From Microglena sp. YARC (taxonomy: Eukaryota; Chlorophyta; Chlorophyceae; Chlamydomonadales; Chlamydomonadaceae), in assembly GCA_022414725.1 (NCBI GenBank), contig CM039467.1, positions 10,258,924-10,322,923 of the forward strand: a stretch of DNA of 64,000 bases, given 5' to 3'. The stretch's first letter is position 1. Each line of letters begins with the position of its first letter. Made by a program: the position numbers and the translations under genes. Of the stretch, positions 1 through 10,924 are shown piece by piece. The notes beneath the pieces were generated by a model that saw only the letters and a program-made list of their open reading frames with translations, made no database searches and had not been told where the DNA came from.

Positions 1-300
1 CAATCTGGTGGCTCGAATTGCACTTGGCCGGTTCAGTTTTGTGGGTTCAGGGGTTTGGCGTGCGTGGGCTCCGTTGCCAGGGATCTTCTACTGGGCGCTG
101 GGACAGCTGAGAGCCGGACAGGGAGTACGGTACACGGTTGCTTGGAACAACAGTCCAGCTAGCACTACAACAGTTCGCGTCCCGGATTTATTGGAACAGG
201 GAAGAGAGGAACCAACGGTGAAGGGCCAGCAAGGGTAGGAAAGGGAATATACGGTTAGCACAAGGGTCTATATTGCTTATTAACCGTAGGTATTTCGGCC
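1..300. other. unrecognised segment at window edge
   Basis: No gene is recognised. One plus-strand reading frame of 76 codons (8-238) is open to a TAG, but it has no family motif I know and may be the 3' end of something truncated by the window edge. Base composition is balanced, unlike the satellite that follows. Confidence 0.2.
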
Positions 301-467
301 CAATTTCAGCAGTGAATACAACTGCATTATTTAATGAATAACTATTCAAATCTTTGCATACCGTACTTCCTTTAAGTTACATAGACTTAGATATGAATAA
401 GGGATGCTTTGGAATATATGTCAAAGAGGTCATCAATGTAATAAAACATGTTTATAACATACCCCCA

Positions 468-1690
468 AGACTATCCTACAGTAGGAAAATGGTCCTGAAC
501 TTGTCAGGGTACCCATATGGGATCAGTCCGATTCAGGAAAAACCAAAGATCAGAAGCAGATACGAAGGAACGAGGAAGTTCTGAGTTCAAATCAGTAGTT
601 ACCGATCTGCGCTGTTTAAACCGTAACCAGTTGAGATCCTGAACCCATAGACTATCCTACAGTAGGAAAATGGTCCCTGAACTTGTCAGTACCTATATGT
701 GATCAGTCCGATTCAGGAAAACCAAAGATCAGAAGCAGATTCGAAGGAACGAGGAAGTTCTGAGTTCAAATCAGTAGTTACTGATCTGCGCTGTTTAAAC
801 CGTAACCAGTTGAGATCCTGAACCCCATAGACTATCTACAGTAGGAAAATGGTCCCTGAACTGTCAGGTACCTATATGTGATCAGTCCGATTCAGGAAAA
901 CCAAAGATCAGAAGCAGATTCGAAGGAACGAGGAAGTTCTGAGTTTAAATCAGTAGTTACCGATCTGCGCTGTTTAAACCGTAACCAGTTGAGATCCTGA
1001 ACCCCATAAACTATCCTACAGTAGGAAAATGGTCCCTGAACTTGTCAGGTGCCTATATGTGATCAGTCCGATTCAGTAAAACCAAAGATTCAGAAGCAGA
1101 TTCGAAGAACGAGGAAGTTCTGAGTTTAAATCAGTAGTTACCGATCTGCGCTGTTTAAACCGTAACCAGTTGAGATCCTGAACCCCCATAGACTATCCTA
1201 CAGTAGGAAAATGGTCCCTGAACTTGTCAGTTACCATATGTGATCAGTCCGATTCAGGAAACCAAAGATCAGAAGCAGATTCGAAGGAACGAGGAAGTTC
1301 TGAGTTTAAATCAGTAGTTACCGATCTGCGCTGTTTTAAACCGTAACCAGTTGAGATCCTGACCCCCATAGACTATCCTACAGTAGGAAAATGGTCCCTG
1401 AACTTGTCAGGTGCCTATATGTGATCAGTCCGATTCAGGAAACCAAAGATCAGAAGCAGATTCGAAGGAACGAGGAAGTTCTGAGTTTACATCAGTATTA
1501 CCGATCTGCGCTGTTTAAACCGTAACCAGTTGAGATCCTGAACCCCATTAAACTATCCTACAGTAGGAAAATGGTCCCTGAACTTGTCAGGTGCCTATAT
1601 GTGATCAGTCCGATTCAGGAAAACCAAGATCAGAAGCAGATTCGAAGGAACGAGGAAGTTCTGAGTTTAAATCAGTAGTACCGATCTGCG
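468..1690 (+). repeat. ~180-bp satellite, 7 head-to-tail copies
   Basis: The marker GATCTGCGCTGTTT recurs at about 604, 784, 962, 1142, 1322, 1502 and 1682, a period of ~180 bp. Copies differ by single substitutions and one-base indels. There is no coding potential. The monomer length resembles nucleosome-scale satellites, but nothing in the window shows a centromeric role. The array ends abruptly near 1,690 where the same sequence family continues in reverse orientation. Confidence 0.9.
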
Positions 1691-2400
1691 CTGTTCGAAA
1701 GGCGCGGATCTGTAACCAGTTCTCTAAGCTCAGAACTTCCCCGTCCCTTCGAATCTGGTTATGACATTTTGTTTACCTGAATCTAATTTATCAGATATGG
1801 GTACCTAAGAAGTTTAGAAAACCATTATCGTAGTGTAGGATAGCCTACTGGCGTGCAGGTCCCAACTGGTAGCTGTTTCGAAAGGCGGCGGATCTGTAAA
1901 CTAGTTCTCTAAGCTCAGAACTTCCCCGTCCTTCGATTCTGGTTATGATATTTTGTTTTCCTGAATCGATATAATCATATATAGGTACCTAAGAAGTTTA
2001 GAAACCATTATCTAGGTGGTAGGATAGCCTACTGGCGTGCAGGTCCCAACTGGTCGCCGTTCGAAAGGCACGGATCTGTAAACCAGTTCTCTAAGCTCAG
2101 AACTTCCTCGTCTCCTTCGAATCTGGTTATGATCTTTTGTTTTCCTGAATCTAAATAATCATATATAGGTACATGAGAAGTTTAGAAACCATTATCATAG
2201 TGGAGGATAGCCTGCTGGTGTGCAGGGTCCCAACTGGTCGCTGTTCGAAAGGCGCGGATGTGTAACCAGTTCTCTAAAGCTCAGAACTTCCTCGTCCCTT
2301 GAATCTGGTTATGATCTTTTGTTTTCCAGAAATCGGAATAATCATATTTGGGTACATGAGAAAGTTTCTGGATCATTATCCCCCATTGTTCATCAGGTTT
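1691..2400 (-). repeat. same satellite family in inverted orientation, ~4 copies of ~183 bp
   Basis: The marker TTCGAAAGGCGCGGATCTG or a close variant recurs near 1,694, 1,878, 2,061 and 2,243. Inside each copy the stretch CTCAGAACTTCC(T/C)CGTC is the reverse complement of the GAGGAAGTTCTGAG segment of the preceding array, and AGGATAGCCTACTG mirrors the CAGTAGGATAGTC segment there. This is therefore an inverted block of the same satellite with a distinct sub-variant. The last copy decays by about 2,400. Confidence 0.8.
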
Positions 2401-3300
2401 GATTAGCATGACCCCCATCAGGGTTGTCTAGGTCCTGCGACGCAGATCCCGCATGCACCGCAGGCACAGGCCCCGAGAATCCGATTCAAATATGGCGACC
2501 TGCTTCTCCGCCCATGCGCGTACGCGGTTACGGCGGTACTGCATGCTGTACAGTTCAAACTGGTCAGCGCAATGGTTAGCGCTTCAACTTAGCGGCTGTG
2601 CAAGCTTTCACTGTTCACTGCGCGTCAATTGGTTCTCGACTCAGCGATATTCCTGCAGAATAGCGCACCATGCTGCCTGCTTTCCTTGAATTAACTTGGA
2701 CTGATCTATTCATAGCTTCAGCCATTCCCGAATTGCTTCCTAGATCCGTCAATACCTTACATGCGCGAGCACTTTGCTTCCGCCGGCACTTTGCTTGGGA
2801 ATGGTTTGTGCTTCAACTCAAGACTGTAGCGACCTTCTTCTCCGCCCACGCCGGCGCGTTGCGGTTAAGGTACTGCATTTTTCGTTTCGTCAAGTGGTGC
2901 CTTACTTGACCAGAGTTGTGTCGGCAGGCATTAAGGCAGCTGCAGCAAAATGACCTATCATGGAGCCGCAAGAGTTCCAATGCTCGAGGTGTGAAACAGG
3001 TGCGCAAGTCAGATAAGCGACATCTGCCCTGCTTTCCTTGAATTAACTTGGACTGAGCTTGCTTTCATAGCTTCAGCCATTTCCCGAATTACTTCTGAGA
3101 TCCGTCAATACCTACACGCGCGAGCACTTTGCTTCAGCGGTACTTTGCTTGGGAATTGTTGTGCTTCAACCCAAGACTGTAGCGACCTGCTTCTCCGCCC
3201 CCGCGCGTGCGTTAAGGTACTGCGTTTGCGTCTCGTCAGAGTGGTGCCTTACTTGACCAGAATTTTGTCTCAACTTTGACTGACTCGCTTTTTTCGAGTT
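2401..3300. repeat. two diverged ~360-bp tandem copies, unknown origin
   Basis: The block containing CTTTCCTTGAATTAACTTGG occurs at about 2,680 and 3,036. The block with GACTGTAGCGACC(T/C)(T/G)CTTCTCC occurs at about 2,822 and 3,174. Order is conserved, so this is an imperfect tandem duplication. Short open frames here are broken differently in each copy, and no protein family is recognisable. Confidence 0.6.
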
Positions 3301-3852
3301 GTTCCGCAGGCATTAAGGCAGCTGCAGCAAGTCGACCTATCGTCCAGCTCATCATGGAGCCGCAAGAGTTCCAATGCTCGAGGTGCAAAACAGGTGCGCA
3401 TTCAGATAGCGAATTTGGTATTGAACCATGGCTGCTATTTGAAAGTCGGAAGAATGCGCATTGCTGCCAATGTATCTCAACTAACGCTCACCAACGAACA
3501 TTTGTCTGCAGGTCTCACTCTTGCGACTGGTCTCGCGTCAGAACGCCTGGATGCTTATGACCTTGAGGCTGAAGACGATGTCGTTGATGAACAAGAAGCA
3601 CAGCATGCTGGAGTTTCGTCAATCTCGTACCTGAGGAACTACTTCGTGGCCAACTGCACTTCCTTAGTAGCATATATATCTAGCTTTCAATCACTAATTA
3701 CTATCATGTTTAACTATCTAAGGATTCATTCATTATGGTGCTTTCAATTCTGTAACAAAGATCGAAGAGTCCTGCTGTCCAAATATGCGCCCTCAGTCTT
3801 CAGTGCTTGCATTGCTTTACGAAAAAAACAGATCTATTTGAACATGGTTTGA
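3276..3852 (+). other. unrecognised open reading frames
   Basis: Two overlapping frames are open: 3,276-3,560 (94 codons) and 3,394-3,852 (152 codons). The first contains CSRCKTG and CCQC cysteine pairs. The second has an acidic stretch (about residues 56-67, LEAEDDVVDEQE) followed by a serine/leucine-rich tail. The start of the region is shared with the duplicated block just upstream, so it could be a fragment of a transposon-borne gene. I do not recognise the family and cannot say that either frame is expressed. Confidence 0.25.
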
Positions 3853-4015
3853 GTCATGTTTAAAAACAAACCAACCTTGTTTCAAACCTTTTTCAAGGGG
3901 CACGTTGATGACGGCTTGATTAAGATCTATTTGAACATGGTTTGAGTCATGTTTTGAAACAAACCAACCTTGTTTCAAACGGATCTCAATCGGTAGGTTT
4001 GATGGCCGACTGATT
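3828..4015. repeat. two copies of a ~100-bp AT-rich repeat
   Basis: GATCTATTTGAACATGGTTT, followed by GAGTCATGTTT and then ACAAACCAACCTTGTTTCAAAC, occurs at about 3,830 and 3,931. Further diverged TTGAATCAAGG / CAAACGA fragments extend to about 4,110. It is non-coding. Confidence 0.6.
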
Positions 4016-4104
4016 CAAAACAGGAAACAAAGATCGATTGAATCAAGGTTATCTCCGATTGAATCTAAGAATGAATCAAACGAACAATTCAAACAGGATT
4101 TTCT

Positions 4105-4260
4105 TTGTTTCAAACGACCCTCAAAGAAGTACTAAATACCGACGGGCTTACCCGCCCCAGTCTGTTCCCAAGACCCGACCCTTCTGCTTTCTTGAACTTC
4201 CCCCCAGACATACCCCTCCCTGCAGATTTGGACCCCGCCCTTGGCACCCATCACTTGACT
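4105..4260 (+). pseudogene. short proline-rich coding fragment, probable retroelement remnant
   Basis: An open frame rich in Pro (PPDIPLPADLDPALGTHHL) runs directly into the poly(T) of an inverted LINE-A tail. It looks like coding sequence interrupted by retroposon insertion, and the piece between the two LINE-A tails (4,912-4,981, containing HRLLGVPFGADTA in one frame) may be its continuation. Assignment to LINE-B is a guess. Confidence 0.3.
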
Positions 4261-4911
4261 GTTTTTTTTTTTTTTTTTTTTTTACAAAGGGGGGAACCAG
4301 GAAAAGGCGCAACTGATAAAACCTAGCCCTTTGTGACCAAGGAGAAAAGACCAAAGAAAAAGACAAGAACGGCTAAGGGACAGCTAAGGGACGGACACCA
4401 CCTGGGCGACGTTAAGGGACAAAGGAGGACGGGAACAGAAGACAAACAAACCAGAGAGGGCAAGGAAGAAGCCAAAAACAGGAAGCCCAAGAGAAGGGGC
4501 TAGGACTACTAAGAAAAAAGACCTATGAAGGGGGGGGCCATAACATTGCAACCTCTAACAGTCACCGGATCAGAAGACTGAAAGAGGAGATGCAAAACTA
4601 AGGTGGACTAAAAGGAAAAACTATGCAAGAAACTTAAGAGAAAAAAGGGGGGGACTAAGGAGGCAAACTGAGGAGGAAACTAAGGAGGCAACTAAGGGTG
4701 GAAACTTGAAAGTAGGGGAAGCAAACTAAGGAGAAACTGCAAAGACAAGCCAAAAGCAGGGAGGCAACCAGAAAAGAAGAAAGACAACTGGAAGCAAAGC
4801 GAAAACCTAAAGACTGGTCTGGGCAGGTAAACAACAGGAATGAAGACAGAGACAGTATCAAGATCTAGATCTTGATCTGGATCTTAGCGCAGATCTGGAC
4901 CTTGATCTTGG
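4261..4911 (-). mobile_element. LINE-A copy, 5'-truncated to ~650 bp, poly(A) at 4,261
   Basis: Read on the minus strand, this is the 3' untranslated part of LINE-A: the end of the Asp-Pro repeat region (GATCTAGATC motifs at ~4,860), a pyrimidine-rich UTR, then the conserved terminal tail ending TTTGTA plus poly(A) (poly(T) at 4,261-4,283 on the plus strand). Antisense frames rich in Lys/Arg across this tail recur wherever it is copied and are not genes. Confidence 0.85.
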
Positions 4912-4981
4912 TTACCACCTCCATCCCCCAGACACACCTCACAGATTGCTGGGCGTGCCGTTCGGTGCAGACACTGCCCTA

Positions 4982-6750
4982 TTTTTTTTTTTTTTTTTTT
5001 TTACAAAGGGGGAACCAGGAAAAGGCGCAACTGATGAAACCTAGCCCTTTGTGACCAAGGAGAAAAGACCAAAAGAAAAAGACAAGAACGGCTAAGGGAC
5101 AGCTAAGGGACGGACACCACCTGGGCGACGTAAGGGACAAAGGAGGACGGGAACAAAAGACAAACAAACCAGAGAGGGAAGGAAGAAGCCAAAAACAGGA
5201 AGCCCAAGAGAAGGGGCTAGGACTACTAAGAAAAAAGGCCTAAGAAGGGGGGGCCATAACATTGCAACTCTAACAGTCACCGGATCAGAAGACTGAAAGA
5301 GGAGATGCAAACTAAGGAGGACTAAAAGGAAAACTATGCGAGAAACTAAGAGAAAAAAAGGGGGGGAGGGGGGGGGGGAGGGGGGGGGGGACTAAGGAGG
5401 CAACTGAGGGGGGAAACTAAGGATGGCAACTAAGGGTGGAAACTGAACTAGGGGAAGCAAACTAAGGGAGAAACTGCAAAAACAAGCCAAAAGCAGGGAG
5501 GCAACCAGAAAAGAAGAAGACAACTGGAAGCAAAGCGAAAACCTAAAAGACTGGTCTGGGCAGGTAAACAACAGGAATGAAGACAGAGACAGTATCAAGA
5601 TCTAAGATCTTGATCTGGATCTTAGCGCAGATCTGGACCTTGATCTTGGTCCAGATCTAGCCCCAGATCTGGAACGTTGTCGTGTGCTGTGTCCAAATCT
5701 AGAACCTGATCCTGATCTGGGGCAGGGTCTTGATCTTGGGCTTGGGCTGGATCTAGGTCAGGGTCAAGATCGGGGCTAGAGCTGGGGCTTATGCTGGACC
5801 GTAGGTCAGGGTCTAGATCAGGGTCTAGAGCTCGGAAATGGGCTGGGTCTCTGGGTCAGGGTCTAGAGCAAGGTCTAGATCCGGGTAATGGGCTGGATCT
5901 GGGACAGGGTCTAGATCAGGGTCTAGAACTAGGGCTTGGTCTGGGTCTGGGATTGGGTCTGGGATTGTAGGGAGCGCTGGGGCCCATGGGGATTGTCATT
6001 TCCATGGTTCAGGTATCAGGGCTCCTGGTCACCGGGAGTGACCCCAATCATGGTGCAAAAGATCGGGGGGGTGGCCCATAAGCTTGCAAAGGAAGCCACT
6101 GTGAGAGAGCAATCTAGGCCACGCCACCAATCTTGACAGAAGGCGCCATTATCAAAGGTGTCGAAGATCCGTCTGGGTGCGCATCCAGTCCCTGGCGATG
6201 GCTTGGTGAAGGTGGCCAAGGGTAAGGCAGATAAGCCTTGTGGTGAAGGGGCTCATAATGGTCCAGTCTGTCAGCCCGGGACGAACGGACCTGCCATATC
6301 GCGCCAAGGTGGTTATACGCAGGAAGGACCACAACCTTAGGGATAGAGGGAGGAGGGGGTGTCCCGGGCCAAAGGGTGATGTCGTCAGCGAGGAGGAAGA
6401 AGGGGCAACGAGGAAGGCGCTGCCCACCGGTGAGGGTCTCCCAAGTGAAAAGGAGCCAGTCTATGACAGGGGCAGAATCAGGGCATTCCAAGAAAGCGTG
6501 AGACATTGTGTCAGCAGTGTGCAGCTGCAAGCAGTCAGGGCTGGAGCAGACTAATGGAGGGGGGGTCGTCTTGGTTGACCCGTTGGAAGCGTCCTCGTAC
6601 ATGAGCAAGGAACGCATTGCAGCCCAGGGTGCCATGAGCAAGCTCGCGGCAAGTGATGTATAAGGACGGTGGACGAGTCTTGTCAGCGAGGCGTACCCAC
6701 ACCTGCGAAAAGCCTTTGCAAGGCTGCAGCCTACCAGCACATGCCCCATA
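4982..6750 (-). mobile_element. LINE-A copy, 5'-truncated, minus strand
   Basis: The minus-strand order from 6,750 downward is: coding sequence for a C-terminal zinc-binding region, an Asp-Pro repeat region, 3' UTR with a long homopolymer C tract (5,345-5,390 as G on plus), the conserved tail, and poly(A) at 4,982. It meets the plus-strand LINE-A copy head to head near 6,750. Because each copy carries its own poly(A) end, I infer two separate insertions rather than a single twin-primed inversion. Confidence 0.85.
5640..6750 (-). pseudogene. LINE-A ORF2 C-terminal fragment: zinc-binding domain and Asp-Pro repeats
   Basis: The frame contains the pattern of a LINE C-terminal zinc-binding (zf-RVT-like) domain. 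A W/L-rich helix region leads to CSSPDCLQLHTADTMSHAFL and ECPDSAPVIDWL, giving C-x4-C...H-x4-C spacing. A region with WQVR and HYEPLHHKA follows, then a low-complexity tail of DPDLDP-type repeats. Frameshifts break the frame in several places, for example after PSIPKVVVLPAYNH. The reverse transcriptase itself is not in this copy. Confidence 0.75.
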
Positions 6751-9033
6751 GCATCTCACGTGCAGCAGCTCCATGGCTCTCACGCAATCTCAATGTTATT
6801 GGAAGGGCGCATGTTGCTATGCAATGCTTGGCTTCCAAGGTCATCTTCCAGGCTAACTTTGCATCACCACCAGCGCCTCTCCGCCAGCAGTTTGCAATCT
6901 TCTCTCAATGCCTTTGTTGCAACCTCTAGCCTGCAGGAGGAGGAATCACCACGTCCAGGACACCTCTTCCCCGCTTCGGGACAGCCGTCCTACCTTTTCA
7001 TCGAGGAGGGCTTGCTGTACCCCATCTTGCTTCCACTCGGCTGCTATGCTGGCCAAGACCACATGGCTCCTCTTCAGTTACACAGGTCACCCCTGGCAGC
7101 AGCTCTACGTCACGAGATTTCTCGGGCTGTGCGCCTTCCTCCAGGTCAGGCAAGTGGATACCATGCCCTGGTTACCGCCCCGTTTTCTGTGGACATCGCC
7201 TCAATCACCACCAATTGGCCCGGGAAAGTGCAGAGGCTTTCTCCTGCTGAACATTCGTAGAATTATCGCTCCGCCCATGCAGTGCCCCCAATCCATCCTA
7301 CTGGAAACCACTTCAACAACACCCCTCCTTTTCCGTCCATGCCCATCACCTCAAACCAAGTGCTCTCCTCCCAAGCACTCTCGTGCACCGTCTCCAAGGA
7401 CATCCGCTCAGCTCATCAACAACGAGCTCACCTCCCTCCCGCTGCTGTCCAAGACCTTGACTTCATCCTCTCCTCTCTGCCAGACCCCTGGCGGGATGCT
7501 GTCCTCCTTCCTGAACTTCCACCTCCCAAATGGAAGCTCTTTCCCGCTGTGGCCCCTGCTGGTCCTTGCAGAGGGGCCAGATCCCCTCACTGGAGAGGAC
7601 GTCTTTGGAAGGTCTGGCCCTCTGGCCGGTTACACCCTCTCACCCTTCTGCCCTTCCCCCCAAGGACACCCCCAAGCTGCCCTCATCACCCTAGCGCAAG
7701 AAACCTCGAGAAGCATGGTTACGGGCAGACTTTGAGGAGCAAGCTGATCCAGCAAGGCCTCCCCCCCCACCAGAGGCAAGAGCTCTTGGAACCATGGCTG
7801 GTTGGTCTTTGGGAGGACCTCCAACTGGACCCAACAACATGGGGTCTCCACCTCCATGATGATGATACTGAGGTGAACCTTCTTGAAACTCTCTGTGCGC
7901 CAAGCACGCAGGCCCTTCTTCACCAACATATCATGCAACAAAGCCCCAGTTCCCAACCATTTTGTGCCAGGTTATACCGAGGAACGTGCTGCTTGGCCCA
8001 GGCTGTGGAGCATTCTACCCCCCTCCACCTTGGACACTCACCTAGCACTAACCCTGACCTGCGAGGCTCCGTGGTCTTGAATCCCGATGGATTGCTCAGC
8101 AACAGAGAGAGCGCTCGTTGTCACCCTATTTCCAGTCCCCTCCCCTGAAGACCTCCACAGAACGCTTGGGTGGACTTACAACGTGTCCGCCCCTCCCGTC
8201 AGGCCACGAACGAACCTCAAGTCTCCCTCCCTCTACGTGCAGGCTTTTCGCAGGTGGGTACGCCTCGCTGACAAGACTCTCCACCGTCCTTATACCATCA
8301 CTTGCCGGAGCTTGCTTCATGGCACCCTGGGCTGCAATGCGTTCCTTGCTCATGTACGAGGACGCTTCCAACGGGTCAACCAAGACGACCCCCCCTCCAT
8401 AGTCTGCTCCAGCCCTGACTGCTTGCAGCTGCACACTGCTGACACAATTCCTGTTGTACATGCCCAGACCAGTCTTTTAGGTTTTCGCTTTGCTTCCAGT
8501 TGTCTTTCTTCTTTTCTGGTTGCCTCCCTGCTTTTGGCTTGTTTTTGCAGTTTGTCCCTTAGTTTGCTTCCCCTAGTTCAGTTTCCACCCTTAGTTGCCT
8601 CCTTAGTTTCCCCCTCAGTTGCCTCCTTAGTCCCCCCCCCCCCCCCCCCTCCCCCCCTTTTTTCTCTTAGTTTCTCGCATAGTTTTCCTTTTAGTCCTCC
8701 TTAGTTTGCATCTCCTCTTTCAGTCTTCTGATCCGGTGACGGTTAGAGGTTGCAATGTTATGGCCCCCCCCTTCTTAGGTCTTTTTTCTTAGTAGTCCTA
8801 GCCCCTTCTCTTGGGCTTCCTGTTTTTGGCTTCTTCCTTGCCTCTCTGGTTTGTTTGTCTTCTGTTCCCGTCCTCCTTTGTCCCTTACTTCGCCCAGGTG
8901 GTGTCCGTCCCTTAGCTGTCCCTTAGCCGTTCTTGTCTTTTTCTTTGGTCTTTTCTCCTTGGTCACAAAGGGCTAGGTTTTTATCAGTTGCGCCTTTTCC
9001 TGGTTCCCCCTTTGTAAAAAAAAAAAAAAAATC
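6751..9033 (+). mobile_element. LINE-A copy with internal deletion, plus strand, poly(A) at 9,019
   Basis: Coding sequence from 6,751 reads in broken frames to the zinc-binding region at about 8,440. There it jumps directly from ACTGCTGACACAA into the 3' UTR (TTCCTGTTGTACATGCCC), so the rest of the zinc region and the whole Asp-Pro repeat are deleted relative to the copy at 26.1-28.9 kb. The UTR carries a C-homopolymer tract (8,634-8,660) and ends in the conserved tail with 15 A's. The next base begins LINE-B coding sequence, so this copy lies inside or abuts LINE-B. Confidence 0.85.
7263..8446 (+). pseudogene. LINE-A ORF fragment (pre-zinc and zinc-binding region)
   Basis: Reading frames shift between 7,282, 8,087 and 8,118 but together match the LINE-A product seen at 26.1-28.0 kb: an N-terminal Pro-rich section, EPWLVGLWEDLQLDPTTWGL, then WVRLADKTLHRPYTITCRSL and the first half of the Cys/His cluster. 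Multiple frameshifts mean no functional protein is made. Homology to the 26-kb copy begins at about 7,263, which is where that copy is truncated. Confidence 0.7.
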
Positions 9034-10285
9034 GAGGATGCGGCCCACTCAAAAAGAGACTTGTTTGCTGCCTACTTTGACTTCTCATCTGCCTTTAATA
9101 TGGTGGACCATGACAAGCTGCTCCAAACTATTTATGACCTTGGAATCCCGGTAGATGTTATTGAAACAGTGAAAGGAATTTACAACGGGGCTACTACCCA
9201 CATGTACCTCAACAACACTCAAGGCAAACCAATTCAAATCACAAGAGGCACCATCCAAGGTGACACCCTCTCCCCCCTACTCTTCATCATCTTCATCGAA
9301 CCTCTCCTCAGATGGCTACAAGCCGGGGGCAGAGGCATTCTAGTCTTCTTCTTTGGTTTTTCTTCCTCGGTCACATAGGGCTAGGTTTTATCAGATGTTC
9401 CCTTTCCTGGTTCCTCCTATGTAAAAAAAAAAAAAAAGAGGATACAAGCAAGGCATAACCTCAACATCCAATACTGACCAAGATAAAACAGGTAGCCTAG
9501 GATATGCTGATGACACCAGTGTGGTCACTAACACAGCAGACAACCTCAAGTTACAATGCCTTAAAGTGCAACAATTCAGTACTTGGTCTGGGATTCCTCT
9601 TAACGGGGGTAAATGCATGATCGCTGGCATGTTGCATGGCTCCACCCCAAGGATCCACCAACCACAAGGCCCTAACCAAACTTCTCCACAACACCATCCT
9701 CATTAACGACACATGGGCTACATACCTTCCCCCAAATGAACCATACAAGTATCTAGGGGTGCCGGTTAGCCTCACCCTAAACTGGAGACCCCTCATGAAA
9801 CAAGCCTTGGCCCTCATACATAGTAAAGGACACCAAATCCTCACCACTGCAAACCAAAAGGCGCCACCCCTCTCCAATGTCTCAGACTCATCACCACGTG
9901 TATTAAGCCTGCATCACCTACCCTATGACCGTAGCACCTACAGCTACTCGGATATAGGCATCTTAGACAAGGCCTTATGGACCCTGGCTAAAAAAATGCT
10001 GTGACCTACACCCCTCATTCCAACTGCTAGTGTCTGCCTCCCCTTGGGATAGGCAGGATTGGGTATCCCCTCCTAATGGTGGACTATGCTCAAATTACAG
10101 CAGCCACCTCACTAGGTCTCAACGACTACGGGGAAACTAGGCAGGCTCACTACAGCCCACTCCACAAAGAAGCTGCTATGCTCCAGGGTATGGATCCTCT
10201 TACCTTGCCAGCCACACACTTCAATACTTTACCTTGGCCAGGCAAATGCACATCCTCAAAAGAGCCTCCAATCCAATCCATCATG
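9034..10285 (+). pseudogene. LINE-B reverse transcriptase domain
   Basis: RT motifs are visible in order: AAYFDFSSAFNMVDHDKLL (motif A, catalytic Asp), RGTIQGDTLSPLLF (motif B), and GYADDTSVV (motif C, YADD at about 9,500). After these come the thumb-like region PYKYLGVPVSLTLNWRPLM and a connection motif DYAQITAATSLGLND. The domain is split at 9,336 by a 101-bp retroposon and has further frameshifts after about 9,890, so it is inactive. The sequence starts abruptly after the poly(A) of LINE-A. Confidence 0.9.
9336..9436 (+). mobile_element. 101-bp tail-only retroposon inside RT, TSD AGAGG
   Basis: The insert starts CATTCTAGTC, consists only of the type-ii terminal tail (CTCGGTCACATAGGGC... 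CCTATGTA) and ends in 15 A's. It is flanked by AGAGG at 9,331-9,335 and 9,437-9,441. Removing it with one TSD restores the RT frame ...GGRGYKQG. This identifies it as a target-primed insertion rather than native LINE sequence. Confidence 0.9.
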
Positions 10286-10298
10286 GAGGATGAACCTC

Positions 10299-10924
10299 CT
10301 TCTTCCGAGCCCCACCCACTTCCTCCTGCCTCTCAGAATCCTCCATCTCCTCCCTCTCATCCCTGCTCCTTCATTTCAGCTGCTGAGATACCTACTAGAC
10401 GAAGATTTGAGGCGACAATTGGAGCTGGAGGTCCTTTTTTCGCCCTAGCAATGTCTGCTCTCCGGCCGCCTTTTGACTTTGCTGCGAAGCTGCTTCGGCC
10501 AATTCGGCTGGAGCGACTGCAATTTCGCGGCTATGGGAGCTGCTCAGTGCCCATTTGAGTGTTATAGACGCTCATGCAGTCTAATCCGCTACTCTGCCCC
10601 TCCAGAGGTCAGCATAGGAGGTCAGCCTACTGGAGGGGCAGGCTATTCTCTTCAAGTTAATTCGGGACCACCCGACCCCATCCTTAGTACTTCAGAAGCA
10701 GCTCTCTCCTGATTCCCTTCTTCCGAGCCCCACCCACTTCCTCCTGCCTCTCAGAATCCTCCATCTCCACCCTCTCATCCCTGCTCCTTCATTTCAGCTG
10801 CTGAGATACCTGGTAGACGAAGCTTTGAGGCGACAATTGGAGCTGGAGGTCCTTTTTTCATCCTAGCAATGTCTGCTCTCCGGCCGCCTTTTGACTTTGC
10901 TGCGAAGCTGCTTCGGCCAATTCG
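10299..10924 (+). repeat. 419-bp tandem monomers, first block
   Basis: CTTCTTCCGAGCCCCACCCA recurs at 10,299 and 10,717. Monomers include TCTCCGGCCGCCTTTTGACTTTG and the near-palindromic AGGTCAGC...GTCAGCCTACTGG segment. There is no protein signature. The block is split by LINE-A at 10,925. Confidence 0.85.

Noticed and set aside
3394..3852. Confident host protein-coding gene
   Set aside because: There is no recognisable domain or splice structure, it overlaps a competing frame, and the upstream part is shared with a tandem duplicate. It is kept only as an unrecognised frame.
4148..4366. Lys/Arg-rich or Phe-rich small proteins recurring at many sites
   Set aside because: These are sense and antisense frames of the conserved LINE-A terminal tail and its poly(A). 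They recur only because the tail is copied.
4982..9033. Single twin-primed LINE-A insertion with inverted 5' half
   Set aside because: Both arms end outward in their own tail and poly(A), which a single twin-priming event would not produce.
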